A stretch of DNA of 64,000 bases from Charina bottae. Lineage: Eukaryota > Chordata > Lepidosauria > Squamata > Charinaidae. This document shows, piece after piece, positions 24,151 through 35,284 of this stretch; the first letter of the stretch is position 1; each line of letters starts with the position of its first letter. The translations under genes were made by a program, and so were the position numbers. The stretch is taken from contig JALMGJ010000001.1 in NCBI GenBank assembly GCA_023362775.1, positions 88,538,501-88,602,500 of the forward strand, read 5' to 3'. The notes beneath the pieces are model-generated. The model did no database searches and had not been told where the DNA came from. It was given only the letters and a program-made list of their open reading frames with translations.

Positions 24151-26424
24151 CCATAGTTTATTCATTGGTGTGCAAAGACTGGAGATGTCAGTGTTAATTG
24201 GCCTCCCTACATCTGTGTGTTGAGGATTCCCAAATATCTTTTCCTGCTTCCTGCATAGCCAGTAGGTGGAAAAGTTAGCCTCCAGCCATTTTTCTTAATG
24301 ACATCGTCTTCTTTCAACTTGTTCACTTCCAGGATCCTACTTTTCCTTCTTGTCCACTGATTACCAATAGGGAAAATGCACAAAAACATTACTTTTGCCC
24401 CCAGCTCCAAATTCATCCAATATTCACTACTCCCACTGGACTGCCTTCTGCCTCTCTAGGCCCATCTTTGTGTCTTCTCTGCTGCTCCTGGACAATTTCC
24501 TCTGTCCTTGGGGATCTCATTCTGCTGGCTTTCATGGAGAGGTCTCTATGTGATATCTGTGTGTTTTTCACTTTCCCTGAAGAATCTTAAAGAAGAAAGA
24601 GCAGCCTCCAGCAAAGAGGGACACCTGCATTGTCAGTAGGCATAATTAGCTACACCCTCAGCTTTCATCCTTTTGGCAGAGCTTAAGGCTGGCTTGTTGT
24701 TCCCCTCACACAACTCCCTGTTGGCTTGCACTGGTTGCTCCCTGTCCTGTTTTTAAGGTTAAGTGATAGCTATGGAATACAGCTCCACTCACTAGCTGAT
24801 CACCTGATCAAGAGGTCAGCTGCAGCTTTATTCCTCTCCCCCTCAGACCATGTGCTTATTGCCTGCTCGGCAAACAGGCAAAAACACCCTCAGCCAAAAA
24901 AAAACCACAGCGCTCCACACATCAGCCTTCTTCCAAGTTCAGCATATCAGCTCCATAACTCACCAGCTCCCTCACAAAAACTTCTCTGTTCCTGTTTGCT
25001 CTTCTGTTCTCTCTCTCTGATCTGGTGGTGAGTTGACAGTTGCTTCTCCTCTTTCTAAAATCTGCTTGTCATTCTCCTCCCTTATGTTTCTGAACACACT
25101 GAACATCCCTTTTCCTGAAAAAAGGACTGGCTGACTCTAATATTAAACTCTCTGGGACCTAAAACAATCACAGAGATCAAATTGTTCCCTGAACCTCCTC
25201 CACATCATGTTCTCCAACTCTGAACCTTAACAAGCTGCAAATTTGGTACCATTTATCGCTAATAACAGTTGGTTCTTCCTGGCCAGCCTATTAGAAATCC
25301 CTTAGTGAGTATGACATCATAGACTATGTTTACTTATTTTTACATGGGTTGCCTAATGCCTTTTGTATATATGGCTGTACATGAACCAGGTCCACGCAAA
25401 TCTTCAACAAAATTCTATACTAATAAATGACTTCAGCTTCCCACAGACAGTCATGTAACATTATCCAAATGTTCCTTTCTCTCTTTCTGTTTTGGCCTTT
25501 AATTTATTTATGAAATCATACAACTTCCCTATGGGGATGAGAATCCTTAGTGTGGCTTCTGAATTTTGACATCGAACATACAAGGGTGTTTTAATCATGA
25601 AAACAGATATTTAAGTTTAGACAACCGTTTTTGAAAACAATTAACTGGAGTTGAATGAACGTACCATAGTCTACCCTGGAAATAATCTATTTAGCTTCTG
25701 GAAAATTATTTAAAAATTAAGATTGACCCTGTAGGGTGGCAGTGATATCATCACCATGTTTCAGGTCCTGGAAGCACACTGTGGCCTCCATATGTATGCA
25801 AGCATACATCCCATTAACCCTCTTCAGGTATTTCTCTGAACCTGTATTGGCTCAGATTGGGTACTGGGTGATGGCTAATCTTTGTAGACAATGGTGCCCT
25901 TCACATTTGTCAATGTAATTGGAGGTGGCTTTGGATGCCAAAAAATACCTCTTGGGGATTATACACTAGTCCTGCTTTCTACATCAAGAGAATCCCCTTG
26001 GCTTCCTTTTTGTGGCAAGCTCCTCCAAATTTCAGCAGAAATTAAGACTCCATTTCAGGTGGCGAGAGAAGGCCAAAGCCTTCCCAACTGCTGACAAATG
26101 AGTAATACAGGCGGTGGTGTCCGGGGTGGTGGTGGATGGGGTGTGTGGATGTCAAAACATGCAAGATGGCAAGTGCAACATCACAATCACCATCTTGCAG
26201 ATTTTGGCATCCTCTGCTGATGCCCATGAATATAGTCAGGGTAGGTATAAGCAATATGGTTCCATTTTAAGTCTTTCAGTAACCTCAACATATTATATCC
26301 TTACTAGTTATTTATAGGCTTGGTTCACACAACACGGAACCAAAGCTAAAATTGAATGTGGTAACATTTTGTGCATAAGCAAATTATAGGAACTCAGCCC
26401 TTGTCTTAGCATATATGAATTGGT
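24151..26424. other. intronic DNA, no gene recognised
   Basis: No recognised gene. 26149-26211 is an imperfect hairpin (atgtcaaaacatgcaagatgg against ccatcttgcagattttggcat), possibly an old miniature transposon. Confidence 0.4.
26149..26211. repeat. imperfect inverted repeat
   Basis: The two arms, about 21 bp each, are complementary with a few mismatches and are separated by about 21 bp. No flanking duplication was established. Confidence 0.5.
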
Positions 26425-27930
26425 TATGCTCAAAATGCTACAAGCTAGGCTTCAGCAGTATGTGAACCGAGAACTACCAGAAGTGCAAGCTGGGTTTCGA
26501 AGAGGCAGAGGAACTAGAGATCAGATTGCCAACATTCGCTGGATCATGGAAAAAGCAAGAGAGTTCCAGAAAAACATCTACTTCTGCTTCATTGACTACG
26601 CTAAAGCCTTTGATTGTGTGGATCACAACAAACTCTGGTAAATTCTTAAAGAGATGGGAGTACCAGACCACCTTACCTGTCTCCTGAGAAACCTGTATGC
26701 AGGTCAAGAAGCAACAGTTAGAACCGGACATGGAACAACCGATTGGTTCAAAATTGGGAAAGGAGTACGACAAGGCTGTATATTATCACCCTGCTTATTT
26801 AACTTATATGCAGAATACATCATGAGAAATGCCGGGCTGGATGAATCACAAGCCGGAGTTAAGATTGCCGGGAGAAATATCAACAACCTCAGATATTCAG
26901 ACAATACCACCCTAATGACAGAAAGTGAAGAGGAACTAAAGAGTCTCTTGATGAGGGTGAAAGAGGAGAGTGCAAAACCTGGCTTGAAACTCAACATTAA
27001 AAAAACTCAGATCATGGCATCTGGTCCCATCACTTCCTGGCAAATAGAAGGGGAAGAAATGGAAGCAGTGACAGATTTTATTTTCTTGGGCTCCAAGATC
27101 ACCACAGACAGTGACTGCAGCCATGAAATTAAAAGACGCTTGCTCCTTGGGAGGAAAGCTATGGCAAACCTAGACAGCATATTAAAAAGCAGAGACATCA
27201 CCTTACCGACAAAGGTCCGTATAGTTAAAGCTATGGTTTTCCCAGTAGTAATGTATGGCTGTGAGAGTTGGACCATAAGGAAGGCTGAGCGCCAAAGAAT
27301 TGATGCTTTCGAGCTGGGGTGCTGGAGAAGACTCTTAAGAGTCCCTTGGACTGCAAGGGGGTCAAATCAGTCAATCCTAAAGGAAATCAACCCTGACTGC
27401 TCATTGGAAGGACAGATGCTGAAGCTGAAGCTCAAATACTTTGGCCACCTAATGCAAAGAGAGGACTCACTGGAAAAGATCCTGATGCTGGGAAAGACTG
27501 AAGGCAAAAGGAGAAGGGGACGGCAGAGGATGAGATGGTTAGATAGCATCACTGATGTAATGAACATGAATTTGAGTAAACTCCGGGAGGCAGTGGAGGA
27601 CAGGAAGGCCTGGCGTGCTGTGGTCCATGGCAGGGCTTTCCAAAGTTTTCCTGCGGCGACACACCAACCCGGAAATGCCGCTGTTGCGGCAGCGCGCAAA
27701 AACCCGGAAGCACTGCTGCCGCTTTCGGGTTTTTGCGCGCCGCCGTTGGTGTGTCGCCGCGGGAAAACCCGGAAGCGCTGATGATGATCCGCGCTTCCAG
27801 GTTGTGTGGCGACACACCAGACTGTGTGTGGCGACACACTTTTGTGTCACGACACACAGTTTGGAAAGCTCTGGTCCATGGGGTCACAAAGAGTTGGACA
27901 CGACTTAACGACTGAACAACAACCACCACC
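26425..27930 (+). mobile_element. BovB LINE copy 3, second lineage, inactivated and interrupted
   Basis: 5'-truncated BovB starting inside the reverse transcriptase. It reads FCFIDYAKAFDCVDHNKLW, hits a TAA at 26639-26641 where copy 1 has CAA, then continues in the same frame through GVRQGCILSP and WTIRKAERQRIDAFEL to LREAVEDRKAWRAVVHG. The active site YADD is changed to YSDN, losing an essential Asp. The C-terminal part (MRWLDSITDVMNMNLSKL) differs from the lineage of copy 1 (GRPRARWMDGILEVTDST) and is closer to ruminant-type BovB as remembered. A hAT element (27631-27873) splits the 3' end; BovB sequence resumes at ggtcacaaagagttgg. No TSD was found. Confidence 0.9.
27631..27873 (+). mobile_element. 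hAT-type miniature element, copy 3, nested in BovB
   Basis: A 243-bp element with ends cagggctttccaaagt and agtttggaaagctctg and a perfect 8-bp TSD gtccatgg at 27623-27630 and 27874-27881. The interior is GC-rich with cgcgcaaaaacccggaag, different from copies 1, 2 and 4, but the termini are shared. Removing it and one TSD restores continuity of the surrounding BovB. Confidence 0.93.
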
Positions 27931-28470
27931 ATCTTAAGCAATAAAATGGTTTATTGGTTTGGGCAGAAAATGATATGCAAGCACAATGCTTGGCTTTACC
28001 TGATTTACAGTTTAATGCATTGTATGAACCCAGCCACTGTGTTACTGACCCTGAAAAAAGTATAATGCCTTTTTGTCACATCAGAAAATCAATAAACCAT
28101 ACTGATTTTAAATTCAACTTCAATTTTAAAAATGAGTTCAAAATTTGCCTTGGGAAATTAAAAACAGTCTTAACCTGGAAATGGAAAGATTATAAAATAG
28201 GCAGCAGTTGAGTTTCTCTAGTACAGATGGCCAAATCTGCCAATTTTGATTTTGCTTAGTTTCATTTTTCAGCATTATTTATTTCATCCGATAACTATTT
28301 CAGTTTGCAGGGTTTTTAAATGTCCATGTTAGCATTAATATGCACATTTATGCAGGCACTTTTCCCTACTAGGCATTTTTGTGCTTAATTTTCCTAATTT
28401 ATATATTTCTTGCTCACAGTTTGTCCTTAATATAATGCATTTTGTGTGCATTTTAAAATACAGGAATGTA

Positions 28471-28800
28471 TTTATTTATTTATTTATTTATTTAATTTTT
28501 ATCCCATCTTTATTATTTTTATAAACTCAAGGCGGTGAACATACCTAATACTCCTTCCTCCTCCTATTTTCCCCACAACAACAACCCTGTGAGGTGATTT
28601 GGGCTGAGAGAGAGTGACTGGCCCAAGGTCACCCAGCCAGCTTTCATGCCTAAGGCGGGACTAGAATTCTCAGTCTCCTGGTTTCCTATTGGCTCCTTCC
28701 CAGGGCTGAGAGTGAGTGACTGGCCCAAGGTCATCCAGCCGGCTTTCATGCCTAAGGTGGGACTAGAACTCACAGACTCCTGGTTTCTAGCCCAGCACCT
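28471..28800 (+). repeat. MIR/L2-like repeat with partial internal duplication
   Basis: (TTTA)n, then tatcccatctttattat, ccctgtgaggtgatttggg and tcacccagccagctttc. The part from gggctgagag to ctcctggtttc occurs twice (about 28600-28685 and 28702-28786). Confidence 0.85.
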
Positions 28801-28854
28801 TCATCCATCCATCCATCCATCCATCCATCCATCCATCCATCCATCCATCCATCC

Positions 28855-28896
<42 letters not shown>
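28801..28896. repeat. compound (ATCC)n-(ATCT)n microsatellite
   Basis: About 14 CATC units followed by about 10 TATC units, directly after the MIR/L2-like repeat. Confidence 0.95.
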
Positions 28897-28897
<1 letters not shown>

Positions 28898-29949
28898 ACT
28901 GCATTCTAGTTTGCACATAGAATGAGATATAATTTGAGTAAATTACACATCCAAATTCTCTGCAGTCCACATTCCAATGACACCGGGCTGCCACTAGAAA
29001 GATACTTTCCTCAGAAGCCATACATCACACATAGAAAGGATGTCTGAGAATAACCTCATGATCCAGGGAGGTCTATGCAGTAGAAAGTGATCTGGTCCCA
29101 ATATTGTAACCTTCTAGATTGCCAGGATACATATATACATCCTGAGGATGGGGTAACTTTGATAGCACCAAATCCAAAATCAGGAAGAGTGGCTTAAGCT
29201 ACAATAAGTCGACTGTTGATCTACCTTGTGGCAGGATGTTCTCAGCATCAGTATCTGTGGCTTGGTGCACCCGTCCTCCAATGCACTGTGCTTGTTACCT
29301 GAATTCTGAGGTCACCATTTCTCTCATTCCTGTTGGTGGAAACCACCATGGGACCCTGGAGAAGAAAAATGATAAATAATTCTAGTGCCCTCTAGTGGCT
29401 TTCAAACAAGCAGATTCTAGTAGCCTTCAAACTTAAAAATTCAGTAGTTTTTTAAAATCCTCCTCAAATGGAGGCTGATCAACACATCCTACAGATGGAA
29501 AGTTTTCTAATGCATCTCTATCACATTTTGTATAGCTGTTGGGACTGATATTGCTGTTTTTGGAGGCAGGAAGTCAGAAAGGAGAGAAGGAGACCAATTT
29601 AGGGCAAAAACGCCCAAATTGAGCAGCATAAATAAAATATGAAAATTGCTGCCTAATTGATTCTATTATTCTTACTAACAGCAATGTGGCAAGATGAATA
29701 TCTTATTTGGAACAGTGAAAGTGCTGACTTCCTGGCTAATTGAAACCTACTCCTTAGGTCACATCAGACCCATCTGGTGGGAGTGACCAGAGGGGATGGG
29801 CCTGGAAGCGCAGATTAAACTGAATGAGTGAAATCAAGAGGTGGGAGCAAGAGGACAGGAATTATTCCGTTAAGGTATACAAATAAATGGGTAAGAACAA
29901 GATGAGAGAGCACAGAAAGAAAATAATTGGACCATTCCAGATTTTTCAA
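28897..29949. other. intronic DNA, no gene recognised
   Basis: No family recognised in this unique-looking stretch. Confidence 0.4.
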
Positions 29950-30068
29950 TTTTTTTAAAAAAAATCTTTTTCTATTTTAAACTGTAAGCCATCCAGTATT
30001 GTTCTAAAGCAGGGTAGCCTCCAAATCTAATAAATAAATAAAATAAATAAAATAAAATAAAATAAAAT
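29950..30068 (+). repeat. L2-group 3' tail with (AAAT)n end
   Basis: Contains actgtaagccatccagta and gggtagcctccaaatct, followed by aataaataaataaaat repeats. Confidence 0.65.
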
Positions 30069-30628
30069 TAGTTGCTAAATGCAATAAGAGGTCTACAGTA
30101 TATGATGGCAGTAAAGCATCATGAGAATAAACAGATGGTTCAGCAGGGAGAAAGACAAGGATTTGTGATTTTTTAAAATGTATTTTTGAATAAATGTATA
30201 AGGAACATTTATCCTGATGTTCTGGTTGGGGACATGAATCTACCTGCACCTTTTTATGCAGACAGTGCTGTGTTGCTGGCTGAGCATATGAATGATTTGT
30301 AGCAAACAGTACAGTAGATAGATTGTATGATGCAACAAGGAGTATGAATTCGAAAAATAATGTATCAAAGACAAAGGTAGTAGTTTCTGACAAGGAAAAT
30401 AGAATAAATTATTGCCAGGTGTACATGTATAACAAAACACTAAAGCAAATACACGAACCTGTATACCTTGGTAGAATATTTACTAAAACGGGGAAACAGA
30501 TGGAAAGATTTTAAGATATACAACCGCTGGTTAAAAAGTAGTGAGTAGTATGTGGTCTATTACGGGGAATGAAAGTTTGTCAATAGAAGTTGAGGTGTCT
30601 GCCTATAGGAATATGCTTCTGCCTACTT

Positions 30629-30887
30629 CAGAGCTTTCCAAACTGTGTGTCGGGACACGTTAGTGTGCCGGCTGCAGTGTCTGGGTATGTCGCGGCTGCT
30701 GCTGCCTCCAAGCCCCGCCAAGATTCTGTGCAGGTCCTAGTGCCTGCCTTGTGCCTTCCTGCCTCCAAACCTGCTGTGATTCCACGCAGGTCCTAGTGCC
30801 TGCCTTGTGCCCTGCTGTAAGAGTGTGTCGCGAAATGATGCATGTCTAAAAAGTGTGTCACCAACATGAAAAGTTTGGAAAGCTCTG
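30629..30887 (+). mobile_element. hAT-type miniature element, copy 4
   Basis: A 259-bp element, same length and orientation as copy 1 and nearly identical to it. Perfect 8-bp TSD gcctactt at 30621-30628 and 30888-30895. Ends cagagctttccaaact / agtttggaaagctctg. Confidence 0.93.
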
Positions 30888-30895
30888 GCCTACTT

Positions 30896-31090
30896 TTTTA
30901 TTATTTTATTTTATTATTTTATTTTATTTTATTTTATTTATTTTATTTTATTATTTTATTTTATTTTAATCTATCTATCTATCTATCAATCAATCAATCA
31001 AATTTATCACCACCCAACTCCCCCACGTGGGACTCTGGGCGGTTTACAACAAAATTAAAATCATTAACATACAACTACTTTATTATAGGA
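30896..31090 (-). repeat. (TTTTA)n tract and antisense L2-group 3' tail
   Basis: (TTTTA)n at 30896-30968, (ATCT)n and (AATC)n at 30969-31000, then tttatcaccacccaactcc and gactctgggcggtttac, the complement of the L2-group 3' end. Confidence 0.8.
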
Positions 31091-31549
31091 GAGTCAGAGT
31101 TGGGTTTGTCAGGAAAAACAAAAGCAAATTGAATGCGGTTGGAATGAGTTAAGGGGTGTGCATATGCAGTAAACAAGAGGTAGTTCAGGAAAGAATGATT
31201 GATGAATAAAGGTGGATTGAACACAAAGGTGAGTGGCCTGTGTGAAGGAAATATGCTGAGTTGGTTTGGTCACATGGAGAGAATGGAGGAGGATCAAATC
31301 ACAAAACAAATATGTGATGGAAGAGTGAATAGATTGAGAGGAAGGGGAAGTCCAAGAAAGTTGTGGTTAGGTGGACTGATGAGATCCTCAAACAAAGAGA
31401 AGTAGAATGTTTAAAGAAAAAGGGCAATAGATGAAGTGGTTTAGGAATATAATGGAAGTAAGGATGGTTTGCAAGGATAGAAAGCTAAAGTTGGCTAATT
31501 TTTATTTTATCTCATGCTTTAATTTCTTTTGCTTATGATTCTTTACTCA

Positions 31550-31740
31550 ATATATATGGCCACCCATCTCAACAAGTGACTTAGGGCAGCAAACAAAATT
31601 AAAAATAAAATAAAAACAATTATAATAATACAAAAATTAAAATACATAGCAGCCGAGAATAAATCATACACTATAATCACTAAACTAACCAAGAAACAAG
31701 TCCTTGCACACACTTTCTTCTTTTTTAACAAATAAAATAA
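31550..31740 (-). repeat. antisense L2/CR1-group 3' tail
   Basis: tggccacccatctcaacaa and gacttagggcagcaaac, followed by A-rich text; diverged. Confidence 0.55.
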
Positions 31741-32126
31741 ACTGATTAGCCAACCAAAGAGCATATTAGAGTTGTGGGGTGAAAGCCTTCCTACAGCTAG
31801 GCAGCTAAATCTCTTTGAAATCACCTATTATTAACAAAATAAACTTCTTGCCTGGAAGTAGAGCAACTATAACTTCCTTCTAATGCTGGTTTGACATTTT
31901 CTCAACTGATTTTCCCAATCAACTTTTCAAATCTACGAAAGGTATTCCAGTTTGACTCTTGTGAAGGAGAAGAATTTTACATATGCTCAGAGACATTCAA
32001 GATTAGATGCCATACTTTCAATAAAAAAGGGCAGCACGTTAGCTGGAAGTGTTGGTACAGCTTTATCAGAATTGCACTTAGCTTCCTGTATACTGGACAA
32101 GAGTTCTATTTCTCCTTAATGCCTTC

Positions 32127-32127
<1 letters not shown>

Positions 32128-32169
<42 letters not shown>

Positions 32170-32230
32170 TATTATTTCAATTTGTATCGCCGCCCATCTC
32201 CTCTATACCAGGGACTCTGGGCGGTTCTTG
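32128..32230 (-). repeat. (TTAC)n microsatellite and antisense L2-group 3' tail
   Basis: About ten CTTA units at 32128-32168, then tttgtatcgccgcccatct and ggactctgggcggtt. The microsatellite sits exactly at the 3' terminus of the LINE tail. Confidence 0.8.
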
Positions 32231-33192
32231 AACCCCTCGTGCAGTTTTTCCTCTTTGAATTTGAATTTTCCTCATTGAATGTGAACCAATCCACTTGAGT
32301 TTACGGACACATTTGTCAAGCCGAGTCTAGACACTCGGCAAACATTTGTTCCGGGACACAAACATTTGCCATTTACTGCAAACTGCTGAGGAACAAGGTT
32401 AGCTAACATTTAGAAACACATTAGCTAACTCAAGTTAATCACCCATTAATTAATCCAAGTGCAAACGGAGACAGAAAAAAACTGCTAAAAAAACCCTAAA
32501 GAAGGGAAGAACACATGTAGCACAAACAGAGGGGAATGTGCTGATACAGTCCTCAAGTAGAGAAGGACTATACCACTTCTAGCCAAAATGGAGAACATTC
32601 TGGCCTATCTCATTCCTTGCTGTATGCAGTTACACAACTTGATCAATTATGTGAAATGTCCGCTGTTCATCTCTTTTTCCCTGAATCTTCTCCCCCTTTC
32701 CCCATTTTCTGACAATCCATATCTCTACTTTTGTTTGAAAGGTGTTGTGGTTGCTGAGAAACTGATGATGGGAAAATGTTTCCTGGCTTGCATAGGAATT
32801 AGCTCAAGATTTCTGAACTCTTAATGGAGAAGTCATAGAGAAACTTCTCTGAAAAAGCATAGAAAGTACAAACCAGGAAAAATACCTGTCCAAGCTTGTT
32901 TTCTTTCCTAATCAAATGTATGTTTATGAAAAGAGGGAATTGGCACTAATTTGGGCTTACTGGGATAAGGGAAAAGAGAAAAAGTTGCCCTATGTACAGT
33001 TATTATTCTGCTTTTTCCCTTGGTGAGAAAGAGCTTGCTCCCCCCTTTTAGTTTTTAGTCAGTGAAGTTCGTAAGAATGATTGACCCAACCACAATTTTT
33101 AATTTTACAAAATATTACTTTGAGGATTATAAACTGTTGTAAAGATTATTAAAGTAACTGGAGGTGCTTTCAACACTGAAAGGTGTTTTAGG
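32231..33192. other. intronic DNA, no gene recognised
   Basis: No gene or repeat family recognised. Confidence 0.4.
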
Positions 33193-33370
33193 CCAGTGTT
33201 TCCCATCTTCAGCAATTTTAAGATTCAACTTTTGGACTTCAACTTTCGGAATTCCCCAGCCAGCATAGCTTAAAGTCCACACATCTTAAAGTTGCTATTT
33301 TTTATTTATTTTATTTATTTAATTTATATGACTGCCCATCTCCCCCAACGGGAGATGCGATGGGTAAGAA
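33193..33370. repeat. half of a palindromic hAT-like element joined to an antisense L2 tail
   Basis: 33193-33298 starts cagtgtttcccatcttcag and contains ttccccagccagc and cacatcttaaagttgct, the palindromic family seen complete at 62545-62674. It is followed by tttatttaatttatatgac and tgcccatctcccccaac, an L2-group tail. Confidence 0.65.
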
Positions 33371-34027
33371 ACACTGCTTTAGATGAAAATAATGATTTTT
33401 TCCTTCCTACGTACCTGCCAGGATCAAAATCTGTTCCTTCTTGCCTGCTCTGGTCACCTGGACATACAGTAGCTAGTTTTTAGTTTGAGCTCATTCTGCC
33501 AACTCTTTTCCATGTCAGGCTGGCCCAGATGTAAAGTAAATGAGGACACTTCTGGTTATTGCTGGCAAAGAAATTCTTCTGTATTTTTTTCTACCAAATC
33601 CCATTCAGTCTGACAAAAGAGAAGTTTTAGAAATTCATTCAGAGAATAAAATTACAAGGAAATTCTCATGGTTGGAATATGGCATTCTTTCATTTCGTTA
33701 CAAGATGGCCAACAAGTATATTTTTCTCTGATTAAAATGTTCTCCACTCATCTCTGAGTTGGCGGAAAACTCAACATGAAATTTTTTGTTTCTACTGCCA
33801 GTCCCTCTCATCCTCTATTGCTTGTTTCAGGTAACTGCAATCGTTTGACTTCAGATTTTATAAACCTTGATTTTGCTCTCAGAGGGTGTCAGAATAAGAG
33901 GGGAAAGACTATTTCAACCCTGGGGCAGCTAAAGATGACTTAAGTCTGGCTCATTCATGGACTGGGGATGAGATAACAGCAACATGGAAAAAAATGTTGC
34001 CAGGGCATGCTGATGCCATGGTTAGGT

Positions 34028-34318
34028 GGTGGTTGTTGTTGTTTATTCGTTCAGTCGCTTCCGACTCTTCGTGACTTCATGGACCAGCCCACACCAGAGC
34101 TTCCTGTCGGCCGCTGCCACCCCCAGCTCCCCCAAGGTCGAGTCCGTCACCTCCAGAATATCATCCATCCATCTTGCCCTTGGTCGGCCCCTCTTCCTTT
34201 TGCCCTCCACTTTCCCCAGCATCAGCATCTTCTCCAGGGTATTCTGTCTTCTCATTATGTGGCCAAAGTACTTCAGTTTTGCCTTTAATATCATTCCCTC
34301 AAGTGAGCAGTCTGGCTT
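34028..34318 (-). mobile_element. BovB LINE copy 4, 5'-truncated 3' end
   Basis: A 291-bp insertion with a 9-bp TSD tggttaggt at 34019-34027 and 34319-34327. On the minus strand it encodes the last 83 residues of BovB without a stop (KYFGHIMRRQ, GRPRARWMDDILEVTDST, ending RKRLNE), of the same lineage as the full-length copy at 2455. Typical dead-on-arrival 5'-truncated LINE insertion. Confidence 0.93.
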
Positions 34319-35284
34319 TGGTTAGGTACAAGTAGGGAAAGGCCCTCTGCTCTGTCATTCAATTTAATAAAACCCCAGGGAAAGATGTCATGGGGGAACG
34401 TTTGCCATGGTTTGGGTTTAAGTAGTGGTGCTATGATCTACACTGAGAGGGAACTCTGCCTGTGAGAAATTATTGGAGAATGTATTCATCCAGTGTTTCT
34501 CCTGACAAACTTGGTGAGTTTTCATAGGACCATTTGGGCCGTGACCAGCTCCACTTTTTGCAACGGTTCCACTTTAGAGTGAACCATCCAATGCTATCCA
34601 ATCCAAGAGTAGTAAAAATAAAGTGGCTATATTATTCTCCCAACGTGCCTCCTGTTCCCCTCCAGACATCCCCTTAATTCCTTCAGACTTCTTTTTGCTA
34701 TACGCATTCCTGAGTCAGTTTGGGAGTTTGATTTTTTACTGCTTCCAAGTATCTCTGACTTCCTGCCCACTCGTTCTATTCACAGGCTGCCACCTTCTTT
34801 CTCCATATGTCTCCTGACATCCCTGTTCCAGCTTCTTAACTCAGATGCTGCTTGCAGTTCACCATCTCTAGATTTATTTCCTGACTATGTATTTTTTCCA
34901 TGGCTCGGTCCAGCTCCAGCCTAGCCCTTTAACACCCTGCAAACTTTGCTTTCTATAGCTGATATCTTGCAATGATTCTGTGATCAGGTCTCAAAATACA
35001 TTCACATTTTAGAGATTGTCGTCACACTTCCTGATGCTTATTGATCCCTAACTATACCTCCATATGGAGAAAAGTTCTCATGAAGCTTAAGATTGGTCTT
35101 GTTCCCTATTCCTGTTCAAACAACCATAGTGCCCCAATACTTGGACCCATCAAATGTGGTTAACAGCTCTGCAAAGATCACTATCTTTATCCAGTTTGAT
35201 TTATACTTCAGCTGTACCAAGAGAGAGCCAAGTAAATTTCTTCAGAGGCTGTAAATCTGACATTCATTGGCACCTATTTATTAT

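Larger units (their letters stand above)
30240..31500 (+). mobile_element. relic of an RTE-type LINE, split by later insertions
   Basis: Two coding remnants in order. The left one (about 30310-30515) gives NVSKTKVVVSDKENRINYC and VYLGRIFTKTGKQME, the region after the RT active site where an extrachromosomal LINE family has VSKTKVM...EFVYLGS. The right one (about 31199-31410) gives MLSWFGHMERMEEDQITKQI and RGRGSPRKLWL, the C-terminal region with LRWFGHVERM and GRGRPR. Between them lie a hAT element, a (TTTTA)n tract and an L2 tail. Mutated and not functional. Confidence 0.75.

Noticed and set aside
27631..27873. CpG-rich stretch that might suggest a CpG-island promoter
   Set aside because: It is exactly bounded by hAT ends and an 8-bp TSD inside a dead BovB.
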